A stretch of DNA of 64,000 bases from Chryseobacterium sp. MEBOG06 (GTDB taxonomy: Bacteria > Bacteroidota > Bacteroidia > Flavobacteriales > Weeksellaceae), in assembly GCF_021869765.1 (NCBI RefSeq), contig NZ_CP084580.1:4774001-4838000 (forward strand). The letters are read 5' to 3'. Each line of letters opens with the position of its first letter. Position 1 is the first letter of the stretch. Shown here piece by piece: positions 34,319 through 43,715 of this stretch. Made by a program: the position numbers and the translations under genes. Below the pieces are notes generated by a model that saw only the letters and a list, made by a program, of their open reading frames with translations, searched no databases and had not been told where the DNA came from.

Positions 34319-34918
34319 ATGAAAAAAATATATTTCTTACTTTTCGCATTGATCACCAGTTTATCTTTTGCACAGGTAACATTCAACCCCGGAATCAGAG
34401 TAGGTGCCAATATTTCACATATATCAGACGGCCCGGTGCAGGATTACTGGTACTACAATGATAATCAGGGAGTCCATTACGGAAACAACACTTATGACAT
34501 CAAATCAAAAGTCGATTTTTATATAGGTTTTCAGGCGAATATACGATTTGTAAAATTCTATGCCCTTCAACCTGAAATTTATTACACGCGTCAGGGAGCA
34601 AAGCTTGAAAGCCAAAATTCAGCTATAGCATCTAAAACAATCAGTCTTTCTTATGTAGGAGCTGCCATGGTGAACAAATTCTATATGGATAAATTTAATA
34701 TTCATTTCGGGCCTACTTTAGAACTTCTTACTGATCATAAGGATATTGAATCTCCTACAGAGGCAGATTTGGGACTATTATTTGGTGCCGGATATGATAT
34801 CACAAAAAACTTCGGTGTGGAAGCCCGAATCAAAAAGGGTTTTGTGCATATTAATAATTACCATACCAATGTAACATTCCAGACTGGAGTTTATTATACA
34901 TTTAATCTTAAAAAATAA
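34319..34918 (+). CDS. Outer-membrane beta-barrel protein
   Basis: A 199-residue protein with a signal peptide (MKKIYFLLFALITSLSFAQ) and a typical eight-strand porin-like pattern (GIRVGANISHIS, VDFYIGFQANIRFVKFYALQPEIYYTRQGAKL, ISLSYVGAAMVNKFY, FGVEARIKKGFVHI, ending in TGVYYTFNL). It resembles the PorT/outer-membrane beta-barrel family. It sits between the LolB-like and hotdog genes in block B, so it may anchor or take part in final placement of the pigment in the outer membrane. The role is inferred. Confidence 0.8.
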   Translation: MKKIYFLLFALITSLSFAQVTFNPGIRVGANISHISDGPVQDYWYYNDNQGVHYGNNTYDIKSKVDFYIGFQANIRFVKFYALQPEIYYTRQGAKLESQNSAIASKTISLSYVGAAMVNKFYMDKFNIHFGPTLELLTDHKDIESPTEADLGLLFGAGYDITKNFGVEARIKKGFVHINNYHTNVTFQTGVYYTFNLKK

Positions 34919-34922
34919 GATC

Positions 34923-35303
34923 ATGCAGACCATTCTTACAGATTTTTATAGTTTAACATCATACGATAAAGCAGAAGACGGGAAGTTTACTGCTTCTATT
35001 CATTTAAATAAAGACCACGAGATTTTTAAGGGCCATTTTCCTGGAAACCCGGTAACTCCCGGTGTTTGTATGATGCAGATCATTAAAGAACTTACGGAAG
35101 AATTTACCGGTTCAAAGTTATTTCTGAAAACCGCGTCTAATGTGAAATTCATGGCCATCATCAATCCTTTTGAGACCCCTAATCTGGTGCTTCATCTTGA
35201 TATTGATGAAAACGGAGAGGATGTTAAAGTAAAAAATATGACTTCTTTTGGCGAGACAATTGCATTAAAATTGTCTGTAAGCTATAAAAAAATACCATCA
35301 TGA
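34923..35303 (+). CDS. FabZ-like hotdog protein with HFPG motif but Gln in place of the catalytic Glu
   Basis: A 126-residue single hotdog domain with GHFPGNPVTPGVCMM: His38 is the FabZ catalytic His. The glutamate that usually follows (PGVLxxEAMAQ) is replaced by Gln52 in MMQIIKE. The two block A hotdog proteins show the reverse pattern (Glu kept, HFPG lost), so this protein may supply the His in a mixed dimer. It starts 4 bp after the barrel gene and overlaps the next gene by 4 bp (ATGA). Confidence 0.82.
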   Translation: MQTILTDFYSLTSYDKAEDGKFTASIHLNKDHEIFKGHFPGNPVTPGVCMMQIIKELTEEFTGSKLFLKTASNVKFMAIINPFETPNLVLHLDIDENGEDVKVKNMTSFGETIALKLSVSYKKIPS

Positions 35304-35776
35304 AACTTATCTTATCATTTGTAGCGGCATTTATTTTTTTCTTTCAGTCTGATATTGAAACGCTGAGAAATAGCTATGCCAAGGCCAATGAATCAAATAC
35401 CAGCACCGCTGCCTTCATTGAAACAGCTGAGAAGCAATCAGGTTCTGATGCCGTAACTTTAGGGTATAAAGCAGCAGCGAAGATCATGGAAGCAAAGATT
35501 GCGAAAAGCAATAGAAAATCTCTTGTGAAAACGGGTGCTACAAGTCTGGAAGGCATTATCAAAAGTAATCCTAATAATGCAGAGCTTCGCCTGATCAGAT
35601 TAAGTGTTCAGGAAAACATTCCGAAAATAGTAGGTTACCGAGGAAGTATAAAAGATGATAAAGCATTCCTTCTGAATAATTACATCAAACAGAATGCCGG
35701 GCTGAAAAACTACATCAAAAGGTTTGCAATGCAATCCAAAACCATGACAGAGGCTGAAAAAGCTACTTTAAAATAA
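35300..35776 (+). CDS. Small exported helical protein, function unknown
   Basis: A 158-residue protein with an N-terminal signal sequence (MKLILSFVAAFIFFFQS) followed by a largely helical, Lys/Ala-rich region (LRNSYAKANESNTSTAAFIETAEKQ...KAAAKIMEAKIAK; LRLIRLSVQENIP). I recognise no named family. It is tightly packed in block B: its ATG overlaps the FabZ-like gene by 4 bp and the GT2-DUF2062 gene starts 4 bp after its stop. It is probably periplasmic, with an accessory role in pigment assembly or export. Confidence 0.65.
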   Translation: MKLILSFVAAFIFFFQSDIETLRNSYAKANESNTSTAAFIETAEKQSGSDAVTLGYKAAAKIMEAKIAKSNRKSLVKTGATSLEGIIKSNPNNAELRLIRLSVQENIPKIVGYRGSIKDDKAFLLNNYIKQNAGLKNYIKRFAMQSKTMTEAEKATLK

Positions 35777-35780
35777 AACC

Positions 35781-36953
35781 ATGTCCCTTGCAGAAGTACA
35801 AAATGCAATTTCTGAAAAAAAGATCTGCGTTTTAATACCTACCTACAATAATGAGAAAACCCTGAAAAGGGTTATTGACGGTGTTCTCAACTACACCGAA
35901 AGTATTATTGTGGTGAATGACGGATCTACAGATTCCACCCCTCTTATCCTTGCTGAATACCCGCAAATCTCAACAATCACCTTACCGGAAAATAAAGGTA
36001 AAGGAAATGGTCTGAAAACAGGATTCAGAAAGGCTAAAGATTTAGGGTATGATTATGCCATAACTATTGATTCTGACGGGCAGCACTATCCGGATGATAT
36101 CCCTGTATTTGTGGAGGCACTTCTTCAGGAAAAGGAAGAGGTTCTACTCATCGGAAACCGAAATATGTCTCAGGATGGGATTCCAAAGAAAAGTAGTTTT
36201 GGGAACAGGTTTTCTAATTTTTGGTTTCGGTTTGAAACCGGTATCAAGCTGGAAGATACTCAATCCGGTTACAGACTTTATCCTCTTCATAAAATTCCTA
36301 AGAAATATTTTACACCCAAGTTTGAATTTGAAATAGAAATCATCGTAAGAACTGCGTGGAGGCATATTCCTGTAAAAAATGTCCCTATAAAAGTATTATA
36401 CGATCCCAACGAGAGGGTTTCGCATTTCCGACCTTTCAAAGATTTTACAAGGATCAGTATTCTGAATACAGTTCTGGTAACTATTACGCTGTTATATATT
36501 ATTCCGAGAAACTTCGTGAATAACTTCAAAAAAAAAAGCTTTAAGAGATTCATAAAAGAGGATGTATTGGAAAGTGACGGAAGCAACCGTACCAAAGCTT
36601 TTTCTGTTGCATTGGGAGTCTTTATCGGGCTTTCTCCATTTTGGGGTTTTCAGACTCTTTTAGTGATCAGCCTGTCTGTTCTTTTGAAACTGAATAAAGT
36701 ACTGGCATTTGTATCGTCTAATGTAAGTCTTCCTCCTTTTATTCCTTTCATTATTGCAGCATCTTTATTTCTGGGAGCACCATTTGTTCACGGTGACAGT
36801 AATATACTGAGTCAGGACTTGAATTTTGAACTGATCAAGAACAATCTTCTGCAATATATTATTGGCAGTTTTATTTTGAGTACAACGTTATCGGCACTTT
36901 CAGGAATTGCAACTTTTTTCTTTCTGAATAAAATGAGTCCTGAGAACGATTAA
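35781..36953 (+). CDS. Glycosyltransferase family 2 fused to a DUF2062 membrane domain
   Basis: A 390-residue fusion. Residues 15-215 form a DPM1-like GT2 domain: CVLIPTYNNEKTL, VNDGSTDSTP, ENKGKGNGLKTGF and TIDSDGQHYPDD (metal binding). Residues 260-385 are a DUF2062 domain with three to four helices (ALGVFIGLSPFWGFQTLLVISLSVLL; FIIAASLFLGAPFVHG). Such fusions are common members of aryl-polyene and flexirubin clusters; a role in attaching the pigment to a lipid anchor or sugar is suspected. It is the last gene of block B and has a terminator after it. Confidence 0.85.
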   Translation: MSLAEVQNAISEKKICVLIPTYNNEKTLKRVIDGVLNYTESIIVVNDGSTDSTPLILAEYPQISTITLPENKGKGNGLKTGFRKAKDLGYDYAITIDSDGQHYPDDIPVFVEALLQEKEEVLLIGNRNMSQDGIPKKSSFGNRFSNFWFRFETGIKLEDTQSGYRLYPLHKIPKKYFTPKFEFEIEIIVRTAWRHIPVKNVPIKVLYDPNERVSHFRPFKDFTRISILNTVLVTITLLYIIPRNFVNNFKKKSFKRFIKEDVLESDGSNRTKAFSVALGVFIGLSPFWGFQTLLVISLSVLLKLNKVLAFVSSNVSLPPFIPFIIAASLFLGAPFVHGDSNILSQDLNFELIKNNLLQYIIGSFILSTTLSALSGIATFFFLNKMSPEND

Positions 36954-36973
36954 GCAGAGACTATATAAAAGTA

Positions 36974-37004
36974 AAAGCCCTGAAAAATATTCTTTCAGGG
37001 CTTT
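36974..37004. terminator. Bidirectional terminator between flexirubin block B and the M36 peptidase gene
   Basis: AAAGCCCTGAAA (36974-36985) pairs perfectly with TTTCAGGGCTTT (36993-37004). It serves the convergent genes ending at 36953 and 37027. Confidence 0.85.
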
Positions 37005-37026
37005 CTAAAAATTAATAATTACTATT

Positions 37027-39675
37027 TTATTTTGAAACTATAATCTTCTGAGTATAATCAATTGAGTTATTGCTAACTTTTACGATATATGCTCCATTGA
37101 TCAGCTTTTCAGCGCTAATTGTAGTTTGCTTATTAAGATTAATGCTATCCTGAGAGATAAGCTTCCCTGTAAAATCATAGATAGAAACTGTTGTAATTCC
37201 TGATAGATTCACATCTGAAGGAGTTTGGATGGTGAATTCATTTCTTACAGGATTTGGATAGATAGAAATCCCCTTAGAGTTTTTAACTTCATTAACGGCT
37301 AAAACTCCGCACTCAGCCGGAACTGAAAAATCTTCTACTTGATCACTCATTTCCGGTAAAGGCTGATTAGCCCCAAATGCCAAACCATTAAGAGCTCCCG
37401 CAGATGCATTTACTCCCAATCCTCTTTTAGCAAATGTATTCCAGATCATACATTTATTAGCTCCGTTTGTAGATGCCTGGTCAGCAGCCAAGATTGCATC
37501 TCTACCTTGTACAAAGGTTGGGTTACATGGCTGAAGCTTAAGAGCATCCATTACCAATTGTAAAACTCTGGCAGTTCCACTGTTGGCATCAGCCAAAACA
37601 TTATTGTTGTAGCCATATTTTTCAACATATTTCCAGTTAAGATCCCAAAGCATAGAAGCCCAGATAAAACCAATACTGTGAACATCCGGTACTGTAACAG
37701 GAATTCCCGAAATACTTGTACTGATTTTCATTCCATTAGTACGTCCATAAGTATAATTATTGATTGCAAAGTCAGGAGAATATCTTACAGGTCTTATTCC
37801 TAATCCTGTAGTTTCCTGTCCTGAAACATAAGTTCCCATACCTCTTGCAATAGAAGCATTATCACCAGGTTTAGCAGTCACCATAAGGGCAAAAAAGTCA
37901 GACCATCCCTCTCCCATCTGTTCGTTAGACGAAATATAAGAGAGACAAGAGCTTCCTGTTCCGGTAAGACGGTTAGAAATCCCATGACCATATTCGTGGC
38001 TGATAACTCCATTATCTAAACTTGCATCTTTATAAACTGCATCTGTTTTCAGTGTTGCATTTCCAACGATACCATTAGTTAAGTCATTCACCAGAAACTG
38101 GCCTTCTGACAAGCCAACCATTATTGTAGGAATAGTGATTGTTGTGTCTGTTCCGCCTAATCCCACAGGAGTATTGCTGTTAGGATGGTATTGTATAACT
38201 CCTATTGCTCCGGCATTTTGTAAATTCTTTGTTTTAATAGAGAAACTACATCCTGCAGCGTTTACCACAGCTATTTTTCCTGTAAGAGTTCCCGCTGCAA
38301 CTGCAGTACATGCATCAGCAGGCGTTGAAAGAGCCAGGTCACCTGTTACAGGTGGATTACCCATAATTTGCGGTCCAAATTGGGCTGTAGCAGCGGCCGG
38401 TGTTCTCGCGGTATAATTGGATGGTGAATTATAGTAAAGATATCTTGCATTGGTAGGTGAAAAAAGAAACATCTGCATTCTTCCGCTTGTTCCTTCCACT
38501 CCAGGATTAAAGTTAGCGTTATTAAGACCACTTCCGTCTCTTGCCTCAGAAAGAACCGGGTCATTACCTACCCCTCCGTTTCCAAAATTATTTGTCTGAT
38601 AATTTCTTGCTGATTCTGTAAATCCAAATTTATAAAATAAATCATGCATTTTATTCGTATTATAGAATAAATTGGTTACTGCAGCTGATGTATAGGTAGT
38701 ATGGGGTGCTGTTATATCCAAAGGAAAATCAAATGATCTGTTAGGTCCTCCATCGGGGGAGAACTGTGGGACATTCGTATTGGCCTCATCAGTATATGCA
38801 AAAGCATTGTTACCTCTCGTTATAGTGTAGCTATTGGTTCCGTCAGAATGCCACCCTTCCGGGGAAGCAGTAAGATCCCATGGGTTTGTAAGTAATGTAC
38901 GGCTTCCAAAAGTTGGTGCTTCTGTAGGAAATGCAAAGACATTATAAGTAGCATTATCAGGTGATAATACAAAATTTGTATTCTTTTTTAAATCTATTTC
39001 CCCAAAACTAGCCGGGAGAGAAGATGCATAAGCATTTGAATGGGATAAAGCACCTCCTATAGAATGATGATCGTAAGCTTCCGAATGAAAATCACAAGAA
39101 AGAGTAGTATTTTCCTGATATAAAACAGAACCATCTTCAGCATTTACAATGGTATTCCAAACGTTACTTGTACCTTTTTCTTCTACATTTAGCTGATATC
39201 CAAGTATTAATTCTCCTGCTTTTGCAAAATAAACAACATTTGTTTTGATAGGCTCCTCTTTTCCATCAATATTTTTCAACGTCGACAAACCGTTCAGTTT
39301 TTTAATCGTTTGTGCTACCAAAGCATCCTTTCTTCCACTTTCCTTTCCCTTGATGGCTGAAGGATAAGTTTTAATAAAGGTATCCGCAAAATTTAACACT
39401 TTACCTTCTCTGATTAATACATTGGCGGAACTTCCAAAAACCGGAATACCATTAATTACCTGCTGTATTCCTACAACATCTCCTTTCAAACTTGCTGAAG
39501 GATCCACATTAATGATTTTAAATGCTTTAAGTTCCGGATTTACTCTTTGAAATACTCCTTGGTTTGAGTTAACGTAATCTTTAATCGTTTGTTCATATTT
39601 TTGAGCAGAGATTAAACTAACACTAAAAAGTGAACAAAACAACAGAAGTTTAGCACTAAGTCGAATTTTTTTCAT
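37027..39675 (-). CDS. Secreted M36 (fungalysin-type) zinc metallopeptidase with PA domain and T9SS tail
   Basis: An 882-residue secreted enzyme. The signal peptide (MKKIRLSAKLLLFCSLFSVSLISAQ) is followed by an FTP/PepSY-like propeptide (residues 30-180), the peptidase core with zinc motif HEYGHGISNRLTG, a PA domain inserted before it (DACTAVAAGTLTGKIAVVNAAGCSFSIK), and a Por secretion tail (ISIYPNPVRNEF ... NGAYIVKVSN). The start at 39675 is preferred over the in-frame ATG at 39693 because it opens directly with the signal peptide. It separates blocks B and C of the flexirubin cluster and is a likely passenger. Confidence 0.9.
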   Translation of the reverse strand: MKKIRLSAKLLLFCSLFSVSLISAQKYEQTIKDYVNSNQGVFQRVNPELKAFKIINVDPSASLKGDVVGIQQVINGIPVFGSSANVLIREGKVLNFADTFIKTYPSAIKGKESGRKDALVAQTIKKLNGLSTLKNIDGKEEPIKTNVVYFAKAGELILGYQLNVEEKGTSNVWNTIVNAEDGSVLYQENTTLSCDFHSEAYDHHSIGGALSHSNAYASSLPASFGEIDLKKNTNFVLSPDNATYNVFAFPTEAPTFGSRTLLTNPWDLTASPEGWHSDGTNSYTITRGNNAFAYTDEANTNVPQFSPDGGPNRSFDFPLDITAPHTTYTSAAVTNLFYNTNKMHDLFYKFGFTESARNYQTNNFGNGGVGNDPVLSEARDGSGLNNANFNPGVEGTSGRMQMFLFSPTNARYLYYNSPSNYTARTPAAATAQFGPQIMGNPPVTGDLALSTPADACTAVAAGTLTGKIAVVNAAGCSFSIKTKNLQNAGAIGVIQYHPNSNTPVGLGGTDTTITIPTIMVGLSEGQFLVNDLTNGIVGNATLKTDAVYKDASLDNGVISHEYGHGISNRLTGTGSSCLSYISSNEQMGEGWSDFFALMVTAKPGDNASIARGMGTYVSGQETTGLGIRPVRYSPDFAINNYTYGRTNGMKISTSISGIPVTVPDVHSIGFIWASMLWDLNWKYVEKYGYNNNVLADANSGTARVLQLVMDALKLQPCNPTFVQGRDAILAADQASTNGANKCMIWNTFAKRGLGVNASAGALNGLAFGANQPLPEMSDQVEDFSVPAECGVLAVNEVKNSKGISIYPNPVRNEFTIQTPSDVNLSGITTVSIYDFTGKLISQDSINLNKQTTISAEKLINGAYIVKVSNNSIDYTQKIIVSK

Positions 39676-39962
39676 AAGCTTTCTTTTTATCAAATATTAA
39701 TATCAATTTGCCAGTTAGTAGAAAAACATCTAAAAATGTTACACATTTCAATAAAAACAATCTTAAAAAAATGTTATACAAAGTAAAAATCGCCTGTTTT
39801 ATATCAACTTCACAAACAATAAGATAAATTAAAATTCTATTTTACAACGAATTACAGTGAATTCATTGTAAAATTATCAACTTAAATAATATTAAAACTA
39901 AAATACTGTAATTTCATCACTTCGAAGCTGCCTTTCAAATAGTGAGACCTCTTGATAATACA

Positions 39963-40328
39963 TTATTTATACACAACATCGGAAAAAGATAAAGGTCCCA
40001 TAAGTATGGTAACAAATATTGCAAGAATGACTAAGGCCAACTGAGTGGTATGGTATATTTTCCCTTGATCTTCTTCTTTTATTTCAAAGGTAAATTTAAT
40101 TTTGTCCGGTCTTCGGATAATTAACCAGAAGAATACTAGAATGACAAGGTCGAGGACTATAGGCATGAAGAGAAAAACTTTGCTGCCATAGCTGTCTTTA
40201 TTGTTTCCAAAGCTGTGAATGGGGATGATGTCAGGAACTGAGCTGTATACTGTACACAAATAGACGGTATAGCACAGAATAATGACGAAAGGAATACTGA
40301 ATAGCAGTTTTATATGTTTGGGGATCAT
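39963..40328 (-). CDS. Small membrane protein with DUF1648-like segment
   Basis: A 121-residue protein with three hydrophobic segments (residues 9-27, 52-70, 95-113). The N-terminal region VPDIIPIHSFGNNKDSYGSK has the DUF1648 pattern (pxxIpxHwxxxGxxd.ygsK) known from SdpI-like and phage-infection-type membrane proteins. The function is not known. Its ATG overlaps the stop of the C45 peptidase gene by 4 bp, so it is the last gene of flexirubin block C; involvement in pigment synthesis is uncertain. Confidence 0.7.
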   Translation of the reverse strand: MIPKHIKLLFSIPFVIILCYTVYLCTVYSSVPDIIPIHSFGNNKDSYGSKVFLFMPIVLDLVILVFFWLIIRRPDKIKFTFEIKEEDQGKIYHTTQLALVILAIFVTILMGPLSFSDVVYK

Positions 40329-42010
40329 TTCAGTTTATTTAAGGTTTTTTTCAGGTATTTTTCTACCGCTTTTTTATCCGGAACTGTGGTGATTTCTTTA
40401 GTGAGGGCTCTTTCAAATTCAATCTTTGCCTTTTTATATTCTTTTTTCTCAAAATAATACTTTCCGGCCACATAATATCCTTTCCAAAAATAAGGATTTA
40501 AAGACTGGTAATGAGCAATAAAATCATCAGTAAGGATTTCATTGTTATCTATAGCATTACTTACTTTTGTATTGACCAGCCTGTATTCCTGATAATTTTT
40601 AAATTCCTGTGAATCGGCAAAAGGATCTCTGGCAATATTGAATGCTGTTTTTAACTGCAAACTTTCTACTGGCTTTTTAACTGAAAAAATTTCATTCAGA
40701 TCATAACATACAAATTCTCCCAGCTGATAAGGATTTGAAGAAACCCAAACCAGTTTTTTCTGTGGTGAAAATATAATGGCATGATGCGCCAAAAGCTGAT
40801 TGAGTGCTTTTTCATTGCCATAACCGATCTTTTCACCTTTCAAACCGGACCTGTTCCTTAAAATGGAAGCCATTTTTTCAGGATTCAGCTTTTTCTCTTC
40901 CTCCAAAAGCTCCTGAAGTTTCTCGTATCGGTATTCAGAATGGCTTTCTTCAATTTGTTTCTGATTTCTTTTATCATCTTTATAAGCTTCCGACTGAAAA
41001 TGGTTTGTACAAAGAACTCTGCTTGTATTCTGCACTCTATATACCCCGAAGTTTTTAGGTGAAACTTCAATGATCACTGCATTTTTATCTGCTGCACTTC
41101 CTACCAGAATAGATTCTGATACAAAAACTTTTCTTTTTTTAGCAATAGTAATTGCCTCGTCAATATTTTTAGCGTATTGTAAAATTTCCCTCGTGACAAG
41201 CGAAATTGGAGTCTTTGCAGTAAGAGGAATTTTGGATTTTCCGGCATTGATGGTCACAGTAATTCCTTCTTTATTCATTCCTGAAACTACACCAATCATT
41301 CCTGGCCAGCTCACCGACATATAAGGAATCCCAATTTCAGGCTCTACAAATTCTACCAGTTTGTTTTGGGCAAAATCATCACCTACATAGAAATCGAAAT
41401 TTCGACCAATCAAAAGATCACCATCTTCTGTATTTTCGTCCCATACCGCAAGGGATGAGCAGCCTACCATTGCCAGATCCTGCATAGCATGCCCAATATC
41501 ATGTGCCCCATGCAGATAAAGGTTTCTTAAATATTTTGGTGCAATAAAATCATACTGATCAGATGAGTATTGTGCTAATCCAAATAATTCTGCCTGATAA
41601 TCTTCTCTTACATTCAGGTACATCTTTCTATTATACCATTTCAAAAAGCCTCTCAACAGCTTTTGTTTGAACTTTGATGGTACAAATCCTTCTACTTTTG
41701 AAAAGAAAATCCCTTCTTGTTTCTGCATCAAACTTTGGGTCAATGCTCCGTTATTATATCCCAGCTGCAATGGATTTCCTTTGATATAAAGCTCCCAAAG
41801 CTGCTGCTTATTCTTTGTCAGAAAGTTTTGATGATAGCTGAATGTTGAATCATTGATTTTAGTAACTTGAGGAATCTCAAGCGGATATTGTTTTACTTCA
41901 GGAATATGATGTACAGACTTTGAAACACCGCATGAAATAACTGTTAAAGAAAAAAAAGAGTATAGAAAAAGTCTTTTATAAGTTGGATAGTTGGTATAAG
42001 TTTTTTTCAC
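40325..42010 (-). CDS. C45-family autoproteolytic acyltransferase/hydrolase lipoprotein
   Basis: A lipoprotein of about 561 residues. Signal and lipobox are seen in RLFLYSFFSLTVISC. The Ntn-hydrolase core has VGCSSLAVWDE, where autocleavage before the Cys would expose the nucleophile, then LLIGRNFDFYVGD, SWPGMIGVVSGMNKEGI and CTNHF; the last 100 residues are TPR-like. C45 enzymes move or remove acyl groups from amines. Start: the only in-frame codons are TTG at 42049, inside the upstream gene, and GTG at 42010, 16 bp after its stop; GTG gives a normal signal peptide and is chosen. It is a regular flexirubin-cluster member and a candidate for acyl transfer outside the inner membrane. Confidence 0.8.
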   Translation of the reverse strand: MKKTYTNYPTYKRLFLYSFFSLTVISCGVSKSVHHIPEVKQYPLEIPQVTKINDSTFSYHQNFLTKNKQQLWELYIKGNPLQLGYNNGALTQSLMQKQEGIFFSKVEGFVPSKFKQKLLRGFLKWYNRKMYLNVREDYQAELFGLAQYSSDQYDFIAPKYLRNLYLHGAHDIGHAMQDLAMVGCSSLAVWDENTEDGDLLIGRNFDFYVGDDFAQNKLVEFVEPEIGIPYMSVSWPGMIGVVSGMNKEGITVTINAGKSKIPLTAKTPISLVTREILQYAKNIDEAITIAKKRKVFVSESILVGSAADKNAVIIEVSPKNFGVYRVQNTSRVLCTNHFQSEAYKDDKRNQKQIEESHSEYRYEKLQELLEEEKKLNPEKMASILRNRSGLKGEKIGYGNEKALNQLLAHHAIIFSPQKKLVWVSSNPYQLGEFVCYDLNEIFSVKKPVESLQLKTAFNIARDPFADSQEFKNYQEYRLVNTKVSNAIDNNEILTDDFIAHYQSLNPYFWKGYYVAGKYYFEKKEYKKAKIEFERALTKEITTVPDKKAVEKYLKKTLNKLK

Positions 42011-42026
42011 TTTGGCTTTTATTAAA

Positions 42027-43598
42027 TCATTTTCGCAGACGGCTGTCAATCAGTTCTTTTCCTAAAATTTCCGCACAGGTATTAAAAGCACCAATAGTAA
42101 CTCCCAAAATCCCGTGCATATTGACAGACTGGCCTGTCAGAAAAAGATTATCAATTTTAGTACGTGGAGAAACCATTGTTTTAAGTGGATTTTCTGAGCT
42201 TTTCATGTAGCCGTACATGTTTCCGTCAAAATTTCCGATATAATCCCGGTAAGACAACGGGGAAGAAGTATAGATGTTTTGGATAGCATGTCTGAGATTG
42301 GGAATTCTCTTTTCCAACGCCTCAATCATTTTCTCTGTTTTTTCAAATTTAAATTTCTCATATCCTGATCCTCTTTCATTTTTATCCACTATTGTATTAA
42401 ATGTATTTTCCCATTCTTTCACCTCATCAAAATCCATGTAGGAGATAGCAGTAAGACTTTCTGCAAATTCCGGATGATGTTTTGAAGCTGTAGAGGACAG
42501 CATATAGGTTTCCGGCCATGTTTCCTTTTTGTAACGGAACGCATTCCAAACTGATTCTTGTGATGAATAGTGGTAAATATTATAATTGAAATTGGGAAGG
42601 CTTTGAGGTTTTAAAACCAAATAAATGCTGAAGCACGATGAAACAGGCCTCCAGCTCAAAACTCTGTTTAAAAATGATTTCTTCAACCGCTCTTCTCCTA
42701 TCAGCCTTATGGTGGAACGGATCTCAATATTCGAAATAAACTGTTTGGCAAAGTACGCTTTTCCTGTCTTTGTTTTTACGGAAGTCAATGTATTCTTTTC
42801 ATTAAAAACAAATTCGGAAACTTCAGAATGCTTATGCACTTCGGCTCCATATTTCCGAAGCTTTCTAATAAGGAGTTTAGAAATCTGGCTTCCTCCTTTT
42901 GTACATTTATAGGCGCTTTGTATATAAGAATTCACCGTTAAGGCGTGAACGTAAAAAGGAACATTTTCAGAATCTCCGGCGTACAGGAAATTAGAACCTA
43001 ATAAAACCGACTGCAGTTTTTTGTTCTGAGTAACGGATTCTATAAATCTTTTGGTATTGAGGTGCAGGATCTCTTCGTTATAATTGTCTTTTCCTACGAC
43101 ATTGTATCTTGGAAACTGGCTGCAGACGTATTGAATTTCTTCACAATAGTTTTCAATATTTTCTTTTTCATCCGGAAAATATACAGACAATTGCTCCACA
43201 AAATTCTGATAGCCCTGTGCATGAGGATACTCTACTTCATCATCTGCAAAACTAATCCGGTCATACCCGTCTTCATCCATTTTCTGAAGTTCCAGCTCAT
43301 CCATAATTTCCAGATAGGAAAAGAACCGGTTTAAATTCTGCCCTTTTGAAAGTCCTCCCAAATAATGGACACCGGTATCAAAAATGAGTTTATCTCTTGA
43401 GAAAGTCTGTAGATTTCCACCATACTGGTTGTTCTTCTCCAACACGCAAACCTTCAGCCCTTCTTTCGCTAAAATAAGAGCCGAAACAAGACCTCCCAAT
43501 CCACTGCCGATTACAAGTATGTCATATTCTTTCTTCAAAAGAGAGTGTGTTTTTTTTAAATTAAGAAGCTGAGCAGTTAAGAGATTCAGATGTCGCAT
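42027..43598 (-). CDS. FAD/NAD(P)-dependent oxidoreductase, phytoene desaturase/retinol saturase-like
   Basis: A 523-residue flavoenzyme. The dinucleotide-binding motif is ILVIGSGLGGLVSALILAKEG (residues about 27-47) followed by VLEKNNQYGGNL, and the C-terminal FAD-binding motif is DNLFLTGQSVNMHGILGVTIGAFNTC. The family contains carotene isomerases, phytoene desaturases and retinol saturases. In a flexirubin cluster it could desaturate, isomerise or saturate the polyene or the alkyl chain of the resorcinol. The gene lies in block C, 117 bp after the LpxL-like acyltransferase gene. Confidence 0.85.
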   Translation of the reverse strand: MRHLNLLTAQLLNLKKTHSLLKKEYDILVIGSGLGGLVSALILAKEGLKVCVLEKNNQYGGNLQTFSRDKLIFDTGVHYLGGLSKGQNLNRFFSYLEIMDELELQKMDEDGYDRISFADDEVEYPHAQGYQNFVEQLSVYFPDEKENIENYCEEIQYVCSQFPRYNVVGKDNYNEEILHLNTKRFIESVTQNKKLQSVLLGSNFLYAGDSENVPFYVHALTVNSYIQSAYKCTKGGSQISKLLIRKLRKYGAEVHKHSEVSEFVFNEKNTLTSVKTKTGKAYFAKQFISNIEIRSTIRLIGEERLKKSFLNRVLSWRPVSSCFSIYLVLKPQSLPNFNYNIYHYSSQESVWNAFRYKKETWPETYMLSSTASKHHPEFAESLTAISYMDFDEVKEWENTFNTIVDKNERGSGYEKFKFEKTEKMIEALEKRIPNLRHAIQNIYTSSPLSYRDYIGNFDGNMYGYMKSSENPLKTMVSPRTKIDNLFLTGQSVNMHGILGVTIGAFNTCAEILGKELIDSRLRK

Positions 43599-43715
43599 TA
43601 TTTATCAGGCACAAAGAAACTTACTGTGGCCGATGCAGCTTATAAATCTTAAATTTTCAATAAATCTTAATAGTTGTTAGTTTTTTGTTAGTTTTAAGGG
43701 TAAAAATAGAAAAAA

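Noticed and set aside
42011..42049. TTG start for the C45 lipoprotein gene at 42049
   Set aside because: It lies inside the upstream oxidoreductase gene and would place polar residues before the lipoprotein signal; GTG at 42010 gives a normal signal peptide.
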